64,000 bases of DNA from Dysidea avara (GCF_963678975.1 NC_089273.1:31620973-31684972), one strand, 5' to 3'. Shown: positions 24,393 to 36,406, numbered from the stretch's first letter. The notes: generated by a model from the sequence alone, not told the origin. Translations and numbers: made by a program.

Positions 24393-25775
24393 CTCTCACA
24401 GTAATTGTAGCATAATTAGAGAAACCCACATCACTGTCATTACTCACTACACATCGGTAGTTACCAGCATCTTCTGGTGTTAGGTTAACAATAGTGAGAG
24501 TTTTAGTGTTAATTCCAGTAGCACCAGATGGAATACTACCATCCTGCCTCTCCCAATAATATGATGTAGCTTCTATTGCTTCACAAGTTAGTGACAAATG
24601 ATCTGTGGCACTTGATATGGTAACCACTTCACTACTTGGATGAGTAGTGATTTTAGGTTTTGTTTCTATCATGAAAATACATAACTGGATTTCAAATACA
24701 CATCAACTTACTTAATTCAGAAATATTAGATGTAACACAATCTCCATACTCATTCTTAACCACACACTCATAGGTTCCACCATCATCCTTTGTCACACTA
24801 TCAATAGTGAGAGTATTACTAGTCTCTCCATTAATATCTTCTCCATTGTGTCTCCACTGGTAAATGAAGTTCTCCTTCCCTACACCACTCACTGTGGTTG
24901 TGAACTTGACAGGTTGTGTAACCTCTACACTTTGACTGGATGGATACACAGTCACCTCTGGTAGACCTGTATACCAAAGTGTTCATCATCACATAGTTAA
25001 CATGTAACACTTAGACTCTATTTAGGCTGTTTTGGATGGGTAATAAATCTCCACCTTGTTTTAATTATTTATCTCTGGACGGGTAATATACTCCACCTTG
25101 TTTTCTAATATACTCCATGCCTTCAGGCACAATATAACATATGTTCAAAATCTAGGTTTATCCAATTGTTATGCATTGTTCACATGCAGTGATTTAACGA
25201 GCGCTATTATTTTGTCACGTGAGGATGCATAGTTGCCATGGTGCTAGTATTATCGCAAGAAAACCAGCCGCTTTTGTCGAGTCTACAGCAGAAACAGCCG
25301 TGGATGAGATAAGTAATCTAAGTGTAATGTGAAATAGAGTCTAAAGCAGTTATACGGGCACAATGTGGAGTCTATGAAATTTATAAACCCTCATGCAGGC
25401 CTTTAGTAGCGCTCTTGCTTCGCTCGTGCGCTACAGCCTGGGCCTTCAGGTTTATAAATTTGATAGACTCCACATTGTGCCCGTATCACTATTATTTAAT
25501 AGTCATACCAGTAACTGTTAGTTTAGCTGGATTTGATGTGACACTACCTCCATCATCACTAATAGTACAAGTGTAGGTGTTATCATCAGATGACCTCACA
25601 TCTGGGATCACCAGGGTATTGGTGTTTATACCAGTCACTTTACTAGGAAGTGATCCTGATCCAATTGTCCATTCGTACTTCACATCATATCCAGTAGTAG
25701 AACATGTCATTTTGCCACACCGTGTGAGTTCAACATTTTGAGCTGAGGGTTGTTCTAAAAACTTTGGTGAGCTCA
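24393..25775 (-). CDS. Ig cassette 7, C-B intron enlarged by an insertion
   Basis: Exons C 25775-25509, B 24966-24712, A 24665-24393, all full length and in phase 1. The C-B intron is 542 nt instead of 57 nt because a 482-bp repeat (25014-25495) has landed in it with a TTA target duplication. The GTATGA donor and ATACAG acceptor are untouched, so the exons can still be joined. Exon C shares YDVKYEW with cassette 2 and has YTCTISDDGG and LTRCGKMTC. Exon A reads NYATITV at its end. The insertion brings its own GT-rich and ATG-containing segments, which could interfere with splicing. Confidence 0.85.
25014..25495. mobile_element. Repeat X1, with captured exon-like segment, in Ig cassette 7
   Basis: Starts GACTCTATTTAGGCTG and ends ATCACTATTAT, flanked by TTA at 25011-25013 and 25496-25498. 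Compared with the 57-nt introns of the other cassettes, the insertion point is exact. It contains two internal inverted repeats (GACTCTATTT with AAATAGAGTC at 25334-25343; ACGGGCACAATGTGGAGTCT at 25363-25382 with its inverse near 25466-25486). It also carries an ATG segment matching the exon-like segment of X2, with a 4-nt deletion and a mutated donor (GAGATAAGT). Confidence 0.8.
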
Positions 25776-25856
25776 CTATATGAAACACACAAACAGTGTA
25801 ATATTCTGTAGTAGCAAACTGGAGTTCTATGCATACGTACTTATAACTAGTATATT

Positions 25857-26961
25857 AAAAATTATAAATTTAAAAATGAAGTAGGAATCCAAGCGATAAA
25901 AAGTAGTGAAAAAGATATGAAAATAGTAGCTATTACAGTATAGCTCAGTGGGAAATCCCTACTTTGGCATGGTATAACAATTATTTTGTGTTCAATGCCA
26001 AAGTAGGGTTTCCCACTGAGCTATACTGTAATAGCTACCATTTTCATATCTTTTTTCACTACTTTTTATCGCTTGGATTCCTACTTCATTTTTAAATTTA
26101 TAATTTTTAATATATTAGTTTGTTTAATTTTTTGATAAAGCATACAGCTAGCTATAAACATGTGACTGTTCTATTAGGGTGACTGCTGTATTAGAGTATC
26201 TCGAGTCAGCCTGCAAAGATGTGTGCTTGCCCAAAAAAGGATGTGGTCATTGTGGTTTCGATCGATTCATATAGTATTAGATAAGAGAATCTCGAATCCG
26301 AGCTCGAATGCCTACCAACTTGAAGGTGTGTGGTCAAAAATACAGCTAGCGTAAAAGGGGTGTGGTCATTGCCGGTGGTCTCGATTGATAGATCGATAAT
26401 ATGTAGAATAAAGAATGGGGGTGGTGTTGTGACCTATCGTGGAGTACCGGTACCTCCGTACAGTAGCTGTGTAGTCTAAGTGCCTTAAATAATTTAGTGT
26501 GGCGTCTATTATGCTGCTTAAAGAAAGTGTTGATATGGAAAATTAACACCTCAATATGGTTTCTTTGGATGAAGAAGAAGACAAGCAGCCTGACTGAAGA
26601 TAAAAGAAAAGTCAAGGCGCACAGGGCGTACACTCGTCGGAACCCCAAAAGGCACATCCCACTGGTGATATTGTTGTTGTGGCGTAAAAATTAATGGTGA
26701 CTGTGTGCTGCTTCGTTTGGGCTCTAGGCTTGCGACTGTGGTCAGTGAGTGAGTGAGTGAGGCAGTGAGACGAAATTTCGAGTTTTGATAATTTAAAAAA
26801 AAATCTATATCTGGTCGCCAGTGAGTGTTTTCTTGTTTTTAATGCTACATTTGATGCTAGATGGACTAATATTATTCCGTAAAGGTGATTTTTGTCGCGT
26901 AAGAAGTTTCTAAGAAGGCGATATTTGTGGTGGCGCACGTCATTTCGGGGGATTCCTACTT
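25857..26961 (+). mobile_element. Foldback element R2, copy 1
   Basis: AAGTAGGAATCC at 25879-25890 recurs inverted as GGATTCCTACTT both at the end of a near-perfect hairpin (about 26085-26096) and at the far end (26950-26961). Hairpin arms are about 25857-25975 and 25998-26115 with a 22-nt loop. The 3' body carries the CTGTATTAGAGTATCTCGAG box (26188) and a non-coding stretch repeated in copy 2. It lies 5' of Ig cassette 7. Confidence 0.75.
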
Positions 26962-27134
26962 AAACAGTACTACTATACTGTAAAAGTGTACATACAGTAA
27001 CAACAGTAATGTAATAGTTGTAGCAAGTGTTACATGTAAATTTGTTCAAACATAGTAATGGAATGTAGCAATGTAGCAGTTGTAGCAAGTGTTACACCAA
27101 AATGATAATAGTTTCTTGTCCCATATCTTGCCAC

Positions 27135-27365
27135 ATATGAGAGTAGATTCTGGAAGAAGCAAGCACCCAGCCAAATGATTGGGTGTGGGTTTGGTAAGTG
27201 TAAAGCAAGTTCCAGCTGCAAGGGGCCTATTAAATCAGACGAGGGGTAAACTGCCTACTCACCGCTTAGGTGCAAGACGAGCTATTTTGGGAATCTATGT
27301 TTCATTTATGCAACAAATAGACCAATATAGAGGGGAACAGAAAGATAGTTCACCAGTAGTGAGCT
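27135..27365. repeat. Empty-site copy of the 13205-14200 repeat
   Basis: AGATTCTGGAAGAAGCAAGC to ACCAATATAGAGGGGAACAG without interruption; it supplies the pre-insertion state of 13445-14107. Confidence 0.7.
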
Positions 27366-27834
27366 CAGGGCTCCCGGTAATTTTTTGAGTGTACTGTCAA
27401 ACTTCCAGTACAACACAGATTTTGTCCTGTCAAAACATAAAAATGTACTGGTACCCAGTGTTAAGCTTTCAGTACTAAAGATGTAGTCATGCCAAAAGTA
27501 ATGTAACCATGTCATAAATTAATGTAACACACTGTTTCTAGTCCAGTACAACAGTATTTTATCACTTCATACATCCCACAAGTCAAAGGTAACACTGGTT
27601 TAATTACATTTTGCACATTTATATATGGCTGACAAGTACAAGTAGGCTGGTGTTCAAACATCACTGTTTTGGCTTGAAGTAATGCTTGTGGCCACAAACC
27701 ATAAACAAACAGCTTAATTAAATACTACTTCCTTTGTAAGGCTGCTCTCCAGCAGTAGTGTAACATTCTGTCTGAATAGGCCTTTTCATTTTTGTTTCAT
27801 TAACTTTGTAGGGTTTCTTAATTGACTGCTGGAG

Positions 27835-27928
27835 TATATTATGTTATTATTATCATTAGCATAATGGATACATGTACAAGAGTACAATAAGATGTTATTA
27901 GGCTGTAAGCCTTTGTTCATATCCATGG
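27835..27928 (-). pseudogene. LINE 3' terminus on the other side of the hAT
   Basis: Continuation of the LINE fragment at 30481-30655. Joining 30481 to 27928 (keeping one ATCCATGG) restores a frame ending in YEQRLTA and a stop, followed by a TAATAATAAC-rich tail. This confirms the insertion point of the hAT independently of its termini. Confidence 0.75.
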
Positions 27929-27945
27929 TAGGGATGCGTCGATTT
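27929..27945 (+). repeat. hAT left terminal inverted repeat
   Basis: TAGGGATGCGTCGATTT, immediately after the ATCCATGG duplication at 27921-27928. Confidence 0.92.
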
Positions 27946-28251
27946 CGCCAGCAAAATTATTGGAATAATAGGAATACAAGAGCAACAAGCAAAATGCTGG
28001 CAAAATAGGAGCAAAATCGAGCAAAATAGGAGCAAAATCGAGCAAAATAGGCGCAAAATAAGCAAAATTTGTTAATCTCAGATCTGTTTCAGACAGTGTG
28101 AATGTAACTGCATAACTAACACAAGTAACAACTTACCATAGCTACGTTTAACACTCGTACGTTAAATGAGTATGGCTCTAGCTGAACTTTGACCCGAAGG
28201 CGAACCCACAATACATGTTAGCGAATAATCACGTGTGAAATAGTGTCTACA

Positions 28252-30288
28252 ATGGATGTGATAGAACGCATTGACTACAGTTCAAGTGCTGAAAGCGATG
28301 TTAGTGAAGTAGATGACAGTCTTAGCATTGTTAGTAATGATGATGACCGTGAATCGTCTCGCGAGTCAGATGTTACAACAACTTCGACTAGTACAACTTC
28401 GAGGACTCGTTCTACCGGAAGTGCCAGCAACTCAACGACGCCAACGTCTAGTGGAGTGTCCTTGCTTAGTGTGCTAAAGGCACCAAGTGCATCTGACTTC
28501 TCTCGTAAGAGAAAAATTGCCAAAAATCCACCAGCTGGCAGGAAGAGAGCATTACATTCGAATTCGCAGAGCAACCCAAAAACGATCAAGCCCCAGCAAA
28601 GAGTAACCGAATATTCCAAGGAACCCTTTACTGTAGCTACTGGAAAGCTTTTTTGCCAAGGATGCCGGGAAGAGTTACCCCTCAAAAAGAGCAGTATTGA
28701 GTATCACTTAAAATCTACTAAACATGCTAATGGAAAGAAAAAGCTGCAACAAAGGAATGTTAAAGACTCAGACATTGCACAATCTCTGCAAAGGTATAAT
28801 GCAGAAGCTCATGGGCGAGGTGAGACTCTTCCGGAACAACAGCAGGTTTTCCGAGTCAAAGTGGTCAAAACATTTCTTCAAGCGGGTGTACCACTAAGTA
28901 AGGTTGACCAGTTTCGTAGTCTTTTTGAGGAGACAGGCTATCGCCTTACAGATCGCAGATTTATGTTTGACCTTATTCCTTTTATTTTAGAAGAAGAAAA
29001 GGCACGTATTAAGCAATCACTCCAGGGTCAGTTCTTGAGTGTCATTTTTGATGGTACCTCTCATAGTGGAGAGGCATTAGCAGTCTTAGTGCGCTTTGTA
29101 AATGATTCTTTTGAAATTCAACAGCAGCTTCTAGCCATCCAACTGCTTTCAAAATCTCTCACTGGGGAAGAAATTGCACACGAATTGGTACAAGTGCTTT
29201 CAGTGTTCTACAGCATTTCTTCCAGCCATCTTATTGCTGCTATGCGAGATAGAGCATCTGTTAACAGTGTAGCAATGAGGACATTGAAGATTGTTTACCC
29301 TAATGTAATAGATATTGGATGCTTCAGCCATGCTTTTGATCGTGTTGGAGAGCACTTCAAAGTACCAACCCTGACTGAGTTTATTGGTAATTGGCTAGCA
29401 CTTTTTTCACATAGCATTAAAGCCAAATTTCTATGGAAACAACAAACAGGAAAGGCAATGGCATCGTATAGTGCTACCAGGTGGTGGAGCAAATGGGAAA
29501 TTTTTAAGCAAATAATGCTCCAGTTTGGTGATATCGAACCATTCCTAAGTGAAAATACAGACTTAGGCCCTGCATCTCGTCCAAAGTTACTAGCTATTTT
29601 AACTGACCGTGAAAAGCTTGAACACTTAAAGCTTGAGCTTGCTGCTGTTATTGATTGGGGGGAGGTGTTTGTTAAGGCTACATATAACCTTGAAGGAGAT
29701 GGGCCACTGAGTTTCACAGCTTATGAAATAGTACAGACTGTTGTTGCAGCAGTCAGGGCAGCTCATACTCCAAACACTGAAGCTGTTATTCGCAGTATCA
29801 CTACTCAATCAACTGCACAGCAGAGGCATCGCAGCTATGCTCGAAGCTGTATGCAACCAGCTCTAGATTACTTTCAAGAACTGCTAGATTCTTCCTTAAA
29901 GGAGCAAATTTTAGTTTTTAAGGCTGTGAGAGTTTTCAATCCGCACAAGATAGTAATGCTTAAGCCAGATGTTTCTCATGTAAATGCATTGCAGGTTGTT
30001 CCCTTCTTTAAGGATGACGAGCTTGAAAATTTGAAGGCTGAACTTCCTTCTTATGTAGCTAAGGCGGATGGTATTAGTGATGAACTTGCTGCTCTGGAAT
30101 GGTGGAAGCTCAATGCAACTGATTTGCCTTTATGGTCAAATGCTGTAAAGAAGGTCTTGACCATACAGCCCTCCTCGGCTGCTGCAGAAAGGGTGTTCTC
30201 ACTATTGAATTCAGGATTTGGTGACCTACAAGGAAATTCACTAAAGGATTATATGGAGGCATCAATCATGCTAAGATACAATCACTAA
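28252..30288 (+). CDS. hAT-family transposase
   Basis: A single-exon frame of 678 codons from ATG 28252. The frame is also open for three codons upstream but has no ATG there. Residues 1-110 are Ser/Thr/acid-rich and probably disordered. A BED-like zinc finger follows (C135-x2-C138-x13-H152-x5-H158). The RNase H-like core shows a VIFDGTSHSG strand with D267, MRDRAS with D333, and GCFSHAF with C357 and H360. The C-terminus has the hAT dimerisation block: EWW, LPLWSNAVKKVL, then SSAAAERVFSLLNS near 640-655. It would cut and re-join the element's ends in the nucleus. The frame has no stops or frameshifts. It could alternatively be a domesticated gene, but the flanking inverted ends and duplication argue for a normal transposon. 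Confidence 0.92.
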   Translation: MDVIERIDYSSSAESDVSEVDDSLSIVSNDDDRESSRESDVTTTSTSTTSRTRSTGSASNSTTPTSSGVSLLSVLKAPSASDFSRKRKIAKNPPAGRKRALHSNSQSNPKTIKPQQRVTEYSKEPFTVATGKLFCQGCREELPLKKSSIEYHLKSTKHANGKKKLQQRNVKDSDIAQSLQRYNAEAHGRGETLPEQQQVFRVKVVKTFLQAGVPLSKVDQFRSLFEETGYRLTDRRFMFDLIPFILEEEKARIKQSLQGQFLSVIFDGTSHSGEALAVLVRFVNDSFEIQQQLLAIQLLSKSLTGEEIAHELVQVLSVFYSISSSHLIAAMRDRASVNSVAMRTLKIVYPNVIDIGCFSHAFDRVGEHFKVPTLTEFIGNWLALFSHSIKAKFLWKQQTGKAMASYSATRWWSKWEIFKQIMLQFGDIEPFLSENTDLGPASRPKLLAILTDREKLEHLKLELAAVIDWGEVFVKATYNLEGDGPLSFTAYEIVQTVVAAVRAAHTPNTEAVIRSITTQSTAQQRHRSYARSCMQPALDYFQELLDSSLKEQILVFKAVRVFNPHKIVMLKPDVSHVNALQVVPFFKDDELENLKAELPSYVAKADGISDELAALEWWKLNATDLPLWSNAVKKVLTIQPSSAAAERVFSLLNSGFGDLQGNSLKDYMEASIMLRYNH

Positions 30289-30463
30289 TATCTAAACACC
30301 ATAGTGTATGTAAACAGTGCTTATTGATTATTACATGTAATTATTATTATTACATTGTACACCAACTATGGAGCAAAATAGATTGTTGACAAGCAAAATA
30401 TTGAGCAAAATAGGTAGGTAAAAAAAGAATTGCTGGAAAGAAAAATAGGTGAGAAAAAAAGCA

Positions 30464-30480
30464 AAATAGACTCATCCCTA
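30464..30480 (-). repeat. hAT right terminal inverted repeat
   Basis: Reads TAGGGATGAGTCTATTT on the minus strand and is followed by the second ATCCATGG at 30481-30488. Confidence 0.92.
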
Positions 30481-30655
30481 ATCCATGGCCTATACTGTTC
30501 CAGTACTTGTCAAACATTTCCTTGAAGGATGCAACAGTGTTTGTGGAAACTATTTCCTTAGGTAGATTGTTCCAATGGTTGATAACTCGTTGAGTAAAGA
30601 AGTTAGATCGGACATTCAATCTGGAGTGTGGTTTAAACAACGTGTCAACCAAAAT
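30481..30655 (-). pseudogene. 3' end of LINE reverse-transcriptase ORF, split by hAT
   Basis: The minus strand encodes the typical C-terminal tail of non-LTR reverse transcriptase ORFs: RSNFFTQRVINHWNNLPKEI and then a KEMFDKYWNSIGHG stretch. The frame continues across the hAT insertion at 27928-27905 (YEQRLTA and a stop), followed by an AT-rich 3' part with short ATT repeats (27835-27905). The 5' side stops at about 30655, where an unrelated foldback repeat begins, so this is a 5'-truncated insertion later hit by the hAT. Confidence 0.8.
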
Positions 30656-30663
30656 ACCACAAC

Positions 30664-31144
30664 CTCAATAGGCTCCTGGCCCTTTTTTAAAAATTCTGTG
30701 GTTGTGTAACCATACCATATATCCTAATAAACAGTATACTAGTAAATAGACCAAAGCCTGCTCTACACGCTGGTGGTGTTAATCTGTCAAGGCAATCCTG
30801 AATAGTGAAGCGATAATGCTGACATGGTTTTGTGGTCAAAATGCGCTACTGATATGCATGATTGGTGCAAAGAGATAGGTTTAACAATACAATAAACTGG
30901 TAAGGACTCTTCTTTTTTAACACTTTAGGTAGTAGTAAACTTACTAATCACGGTTTTTAACAATATCACTAGCATTATTAGCCTAAAAAACCAATTAACT
31001 TTATCGTAGATTAATCCCAGACCACCACCAGTGTTTAGGGCAGGCTTTGGTCTATTTAACAGTACACTGTTTATTGGAATATACGGTATGGTTACACAAC
31101 CACAGAATTTTTAAAAAGGTCAAAAATGTATTGAGCCTATTGAG
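30664..31144. repeat. 481-bp foldback repeat
   Basis: CTCAATAGGCTC at 30664-30675 is matched by its inverse GAGCCTATTGAG at 31133-31144. The arms extend inward for about 120 bp (the CCACAGAATTTTTAAAAA and GACCAAAGCCTGC stretches are mirrored). No coding capacity; a non-autonomous foldback element next to the LINE fragment. Confidence 0.7.
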
Positions 31145-31339
31145 ACTTGGAGTATTTTCTCAGAAGAATGTACTCCAGCGCTTACATCATTAGTAATTAG
31201 TCCGATTGCATATCTTAGGCCCAAAAATGAAATGGCTTATTATCCCGGCAGCCACAATGTCCGGACAACAATAAAATTAACCAGTCATTGCACAATATTG
31301 ACCGGAAATTGGCTGATTGTCAAACGTTATTTCAAGCCC

Positions 31340-32143
31340 TGTGAGCTGTCGTTCCACCTAAGCATTGTGTTCTGCTACGTATAGCTATTTACCAGGAATA
31401 TAACACCTTGGTGATCTCTTGAAAAGAAGACACAAGAAGTACAGGGGTGGGGTGGTGGATAGTATTGATTCTAAAATTAAATATGATATGCAGTTGTACA
31501 GTATACACGATGTAGCTATTAACCGGATCACAAGATGTAGCATGGGATGATGTAGCCTATTTAGTCACATTATGAACCCACTGGAAAGTTAAAGGTGCTT
31601 AACTTATGACACAGTTCCAAGATTAACCTTGCACTAAAGGGCACCAAAAACATGTCCTTAAGTAGAGCAGAAAGTTAATAGCATTTAACTTTTGACAAAA
31701 TTCAAGATTAGATTCATACTAATGGCACTGAAGACATGTCTTTAATGGTACAAAACATAGGATACTTTTCTGCTACCACAAACAACCAATAATTAAACAT
31801 TCACTACTGCATTGTGGATGGCTAAATGTTTGCATATATAGCATACACCTAAATCACTAAAATATTGAAATGCATGTGAATTATTAGCTCAATATGTTCT
31901 TATGTGGAACTCAGTCTACATTGGTGACTGTGTAGCCATTTTGTTTGTTGACTTTTTCTTTTCAAGCACATATCTATTAGCATTGAGTAATAGTAAAAGT
32001 TTTTATAATTACAGCTGTACTTGGCAAATATCATCACAGTGAGTACTACCTCAATACCAAGTAGACATGGCATGGCGTGTGTGCCACTAACAAATTCATT
32101 GTTTAAACAGTACGTCATTGTATAATAAATAATAGTGACTAAC
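31340..32143. repeat. Segment shared by the 3' flanks of Ig cassettes 8 and 4
   Basis: Partner of 14110-14945; differs by scattered substitutions and small indels (for example GGGGCACTAAAATCATG versus GGGCACCAAAAACATG). Confidence 0.8.
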
Positions 32144-33040
32144 CTATTATAGTAATTTCAGCATAATAAGAGAAACCCACATCACTGTCATTACTCACTA
32201 CACATCGGTAGTTACCAGCATCTTCTGGTGATAGGTTAACAATAGTGAGAGTTTTAGTGTTAACTCCAGTAGCACCAGATGGAATACTACCATCCTGCCT
32301 CTCCCAATAATATGATGTAGCTTCTATTGCTTCACAAGTTAGTGACAAATGATCAGTGGCACTTGATATGGTAACCACTTCACTACTTGGATGAGTAGTG
32401 ATCTTAGGTTTTGTTTCTATCACGAAAATGTATAATTGGATTTCAACTACACATCAAAACTTACTTAATTTAGAAATATTAGATGTAACACAATATCCAT
32501 ACTCATTCTTAACCACACACTGATAGGTTCCACCATCATCCTTTGTCACACTATCAATAGTGAGAGTATTACTAGTCTCTCCATTAATATCTTCTCCATT
32601 GTGTCTCCACTGGTAAATGAAGTTCTCCTTCCCTACACCACTCACTGTGGTTGTGAACTTGAAAGGTTGTGTGACCTCTACATTTTGATTGGATGGATAC
32701 ACAGTCACCTCTGGTAGACCTGAATACCAAAGTGTTCATCACATAGTTAACATGTAACACTTAATAGTCATACCAGTAACTGTTAATTTAGCTGGATTTG
32801 ATGTGACACTACCTCCATCATTACTAATAGTACAAGTGTAGGTGTTATCATCAGATGACCTCACATCTGGGATCACCAGGGTATTGCTGTTTATACCAGT
32901 CACTTTACTAGGAAATGATCCTGATCCAATTGTCCACTGGTACTTCACATTATACCCAGTAGCAGAACATGCCATTTTGGCACATTGTGTGAGTTTAACA
33001 CTTTGAGTTGAAGGTTGTTCTAAAAACTCTGGTGAGCTCA
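32144..33040 (-). CDS. Ig cassette 8, three exons
   Basis: Exons C 33040-32774, B 32719-32465, A 32416-32144; 267/255/273 nt with phase 1 boundaries. The C-B intron is 54 nt. Exon C reads KMACSATGYNVKYQW, and exon B reads SNQNVEVTQPFKFTTTVSG with YQCVVKN instead of YECVVKN. Exon A ends YYAEITIIG. All Ig core residues are present apart from the B-strand cysteine of exon B. The intron between this cassette and cassette 7 is 6.4 kb and contains the intact hAT transposon and its LINE target. The head of composite element alpha-1 starts about 90 bp 5' of exon C. Confidence 0.85.
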
Positions 33041-33139
33041 CTATATGAAACACACAAACACTGTAATAATGGAGTACTGAATGAATTACAATAACAAGTG
33101 ATATAACTAAAACTACCATGAAGCCAGAATTAATCTAAA

Positions 33140-33450
33140 CCAAAACAGCAAAGCTGTAAAAAAAGAGTGCGGCCCCCAAAAAGTCCAGGGTGAAAAAAGA
33201 TGTGAAATCCAAGGTGGCAGCCAAGAAATGGCTGTGATGGTAGGTTAACGGCAAAAATTTTAATTACGACAATTCAGGTGAATTTGGTGCCGACTCCTCC
33301 TCAATTCACCTGAATTGTCGTAAATAAAATTTTTGCCATTATCCTACCATCACAGCCATTTCTTGGCCGCCACCTTGGATTTCACATCTTTTTTCACCCT
33401 GACCTTTTTGGGGGACACACTCTTTTTTTACAGCTTGGCTGTTTTGGTTT
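33140..33450. repeat. Hairpin head of alpha-1
   Basis: Left arm AAAACAGCAAAGCTG... and GACAATTCAGGTGAATTT; right arm AATTCACCTGAATTGTCG ... ACAGCTTGGCTGTTTT. Arms of about 145 bp surround a short loop near 33292-33300. Confidence 0.85.
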
Positions 33451-33659
33451 AGATATCACTTCTTTTTGTATTGCAAGCCACAAAGCCAGTCATAAACTGG
33501 CTTTGGTGCTTCTTTTTAACATGTTTTTTTCTTTTCTACAGGAATTGTGGAACAAAGGAAGAAATTTTGTGTACAGCTTTTTGTCTATTTGTATATTTAA
33601 CAACAAAATTAATGATAATCACATACTGTAGGTAATAAGGTGATTTCTTATACATAACT

Positions 33660-35150
33660 GAACTGTAGCTGAAACTCTCATTGTTTGTAGCTGAACTCTT
33701 TTCAGAGTGACTTGTTTCTAACTGAACTCTCTACATGGTGATTTGTTGCCAACACATATTCTACAGGGTGATTTGTTTGTAGCTGATCTATACAGGGTAA
33801 CTTGTATCTAGGTGATATCTCTACAGGGTGACTTGTTTGTAGCTGATCTCTCTACAGAGTGATTTGGTTGCAGCTGAATTCTCTACATGGTGGTTTCTTT
33901 GTAGCTGAACTCTCTACAAGGTGACTTCTTCTAGTTGAACTCTCTACAGGGTGATTTGGTTGCAGCTGAACTCTCTACATGGTAGTTTCTTTGTAGCTGA
34001 ACTCTCTACAAAGTAACTTCTCTAGCTGATATCTCTACAGGGTGACTTGTTTGTAGCTGAACTTTCTACATGATGGTTTCTTTATAGCTGAACTCTCTAC
34101 AAGGTAATTTCTTCTAGCTGATCTTTCTACAGGGTGACTGTTTGTAGCTGAATTCTCTACAGAGTGATTTGTTTGTAGCTGAATTCTCTACAGGGTGATT
34201 TGTTTGCAGCTGAACTCTCTACATGGTGTTTTCTTCATTATAGCTGAATTCTCTACAAGGTCACTTCTTCTAGCTAATCTCTCTATAGGGTGACTTCTTC
34301 TAGCTGATATATCTACAGGGTGGTCTGTTCATAGCTGAACCCTCTACAAGGTGATTTGTTTGCAACTGAACTCTCTACATAATGGTTTCTTTGTAGCTGA
34401 ACTCTCTACAAGGTAACTTCTTCTAGCTGATCTCTCTACAGGGTGACTTGTTTGTAGCTGAACTAAATCTGTGGGGTGGTTTTTAGTAACTGAACTCTCT
34501 ACATACAAAGTGACTTCTTCTAGCTGGTCTCTCTACAGGATGACTTGTTTCTAGCTGATCTCTCTGCAGGGTGACTTGTTTCTAGCTGAACTCTCTACAG
34601 GGTGATTTGTTTGCAGCTGAACTCTCTACATGATGGTTTCTTTGTAACTGAACTCTCTACAAGGTGATGTCTTCTAGCTGATCTCTCTACTGGATGATTT
34701 GTTTCTAACTGATCTTTCTATAGAGTTATAACTTGTTTGTATAGCTGAACTCTTTACAGGATGGTTTTTTGATTAGTTGCTGAACTCTCCAGCTACACAG
34801 TGACTTGTTTGTACTACAGAGTGTGTAGCTGAACTCTCTACAAATTGACCTACTTGTAGCTGAACATTGTAAAAAGTAACTTGTTTGTAGCTGATCTAGA
34901 TGAACTCTCTACTGGGTAGCTTTTTTGTAGCTGAACTCTCTACACAGTGACTTGTTTGAAGCTGAATTCTCTACAGAGTGACTTGTTGTAGTTGAACTCT
35001 CTTCTGTGTGACTTATAATGTTCTGAATCTCTATAGCGACATATTTGTAGCTGAACTCTCTACAGGGTGATTTGCTTGTAGCTAAATTGTCTATAAGATT
35101 AACTGTTTGTAGCTGAACTCCTCACAGAATAACTTGCAATGTAATATAAT
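33660..35150 (+). repeat. 31-bp minisatellite array in alpha-1
   Basis: Head-to-tail units of about 31 bp with core TAGCTGAACTCTCTACA and GGTGATTTGTTTG, alternating with variants GGTGGTTTCTTTG and GGTAACTTCTTCTAGCTGAT. Individual units drift, and the array degrades towards the 3' end. Confidence 0.9.
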
Positions 35151-35948
35151 GGAGTAAGTTACAAACGTAGCTGAATGCTCTATTAGGGTGACTGTTTTAT
35201 TAGAGTATCTCGATCTTGCATTGCTACACGTAGTTGGCTTTGGTATCATAACTCAGTGGTTTGCAATCCGATTCTTCTGTACTATTGCAAGGACTTTCTA
35301 TGATAATTACAGCTCATTGCTCTAAGCGGTTTGTCTGGTAGGTGTGAAAACTAATAGTTTTTTTATTATTCATAAAAGCCGATCGTGTACTTGTGACACA
35401 GGTTGGGTTTTGTGTCATATCTCGATGGCCTTTATCTGGGTTCATTTCAAACCACATAAAAGCACTCCTACGATAGTTACTCCATCCACATAGCAATTTG
35501 CAGCTCAATTCTTCAAGGGGTTTACCCTGTGGGCGTGACAGACCTTCAACCTTATTGTACGCGAATAGTCAGTCATAACTCCGTCAATATTCATCTAATT
35601 CCTACCAAACTTGGTACTGAGATTCACCGTACTGAGCCCTATAAGTGTGCTAAAATTCAGCCCGATTGGAGCACATATTCGTGTTTTATGGCGGATTTTG
35701 TAAAGTGTACAAAAAGAAGAAAAAAAAACCAAAATTTGGCCGCTTGTATCGTGGAAATGGCTGGAGTGATTTTCTTCACATGTGGACTGTGGGCTCCCCT
35801 ACCTTGCCGGCACTTCTGTAGCAACTTTGGTTTCAATTGGATAAGGAACCATGGAGCTACAAACATGTGAAAATCGCATTTACTTTCTTCCTGTTAATAT
35901 ACTCATGGTGTGGCGCGGACCGCACGACACACTACTGTGTGTCTTGAT

Positions 35949-36350
<402 letters not shown>

Positions 36351-36406
36351 AAAGCTTGCCTATGGCCAGCTCTTGGGGCTTCATTTTATTTGTCAAATCA
36401 TTTTTA

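Larger units (their letters stand above)
27929..30480 (+). mobile_element. Complete hAT DNA transposon
   Basis: The ends are TAGGGATGCGTCGATTT at 27929 and the inverse of TAGGGATGAGTCTATTT ending at 30480 (15 of 17 match). The element is flanked by a perfect 8-bp duplication ATCCATGG at 27921-27928 and 30481-30488, the duplication length of hAT elements. Subterminal copies of AGCAAAATAG or close variants crowd 27990-28070 and 30366-30460, all on the + strand at both ends, and are probably transposase binding sites. It contains one intact transposase frame. Total length is 2552 bp. The perfect duplication and open frame indicate a young, possibly still mobile copy. Confidence 0.95.
33132..35948 (+). 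mobile_element. Composite repeat alpha-1
   Basis: Begins near TCTAAACCAAAACAGC, continues with a 310-bp hairpin head (33140-33450), a linker with a CTACAGGAA end, a roughly 31-bp minisatellite (33660-35150), the CTATTAGAGTATCTCGAT box (35195-35213), a tail of about 700 bp, and a terminal hairpin GACACAC-TACT-GTGTGTC (35926-35943) ending CTTGAT. There is no credible protein. The same order is found in alpha-2, alpha-3 and alpha-4, which makes this a non-autonomous element rather than chance juxtaposition. It lies in the intron between Ig cassettes 9 and 8. Confidence 0.75.

Noticed and set aside
28275-29717. Antisense frames of 136 and 140 codons inside the transposase
   Set aside because: Shadows of the hAT reading frame with no independent support.
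35529-35870. 113-codon + strand frame in the alpha-1 tail
   Set aside because: The equivalent tail regions of alpha-2, -3 and -4 do not keep this frame.
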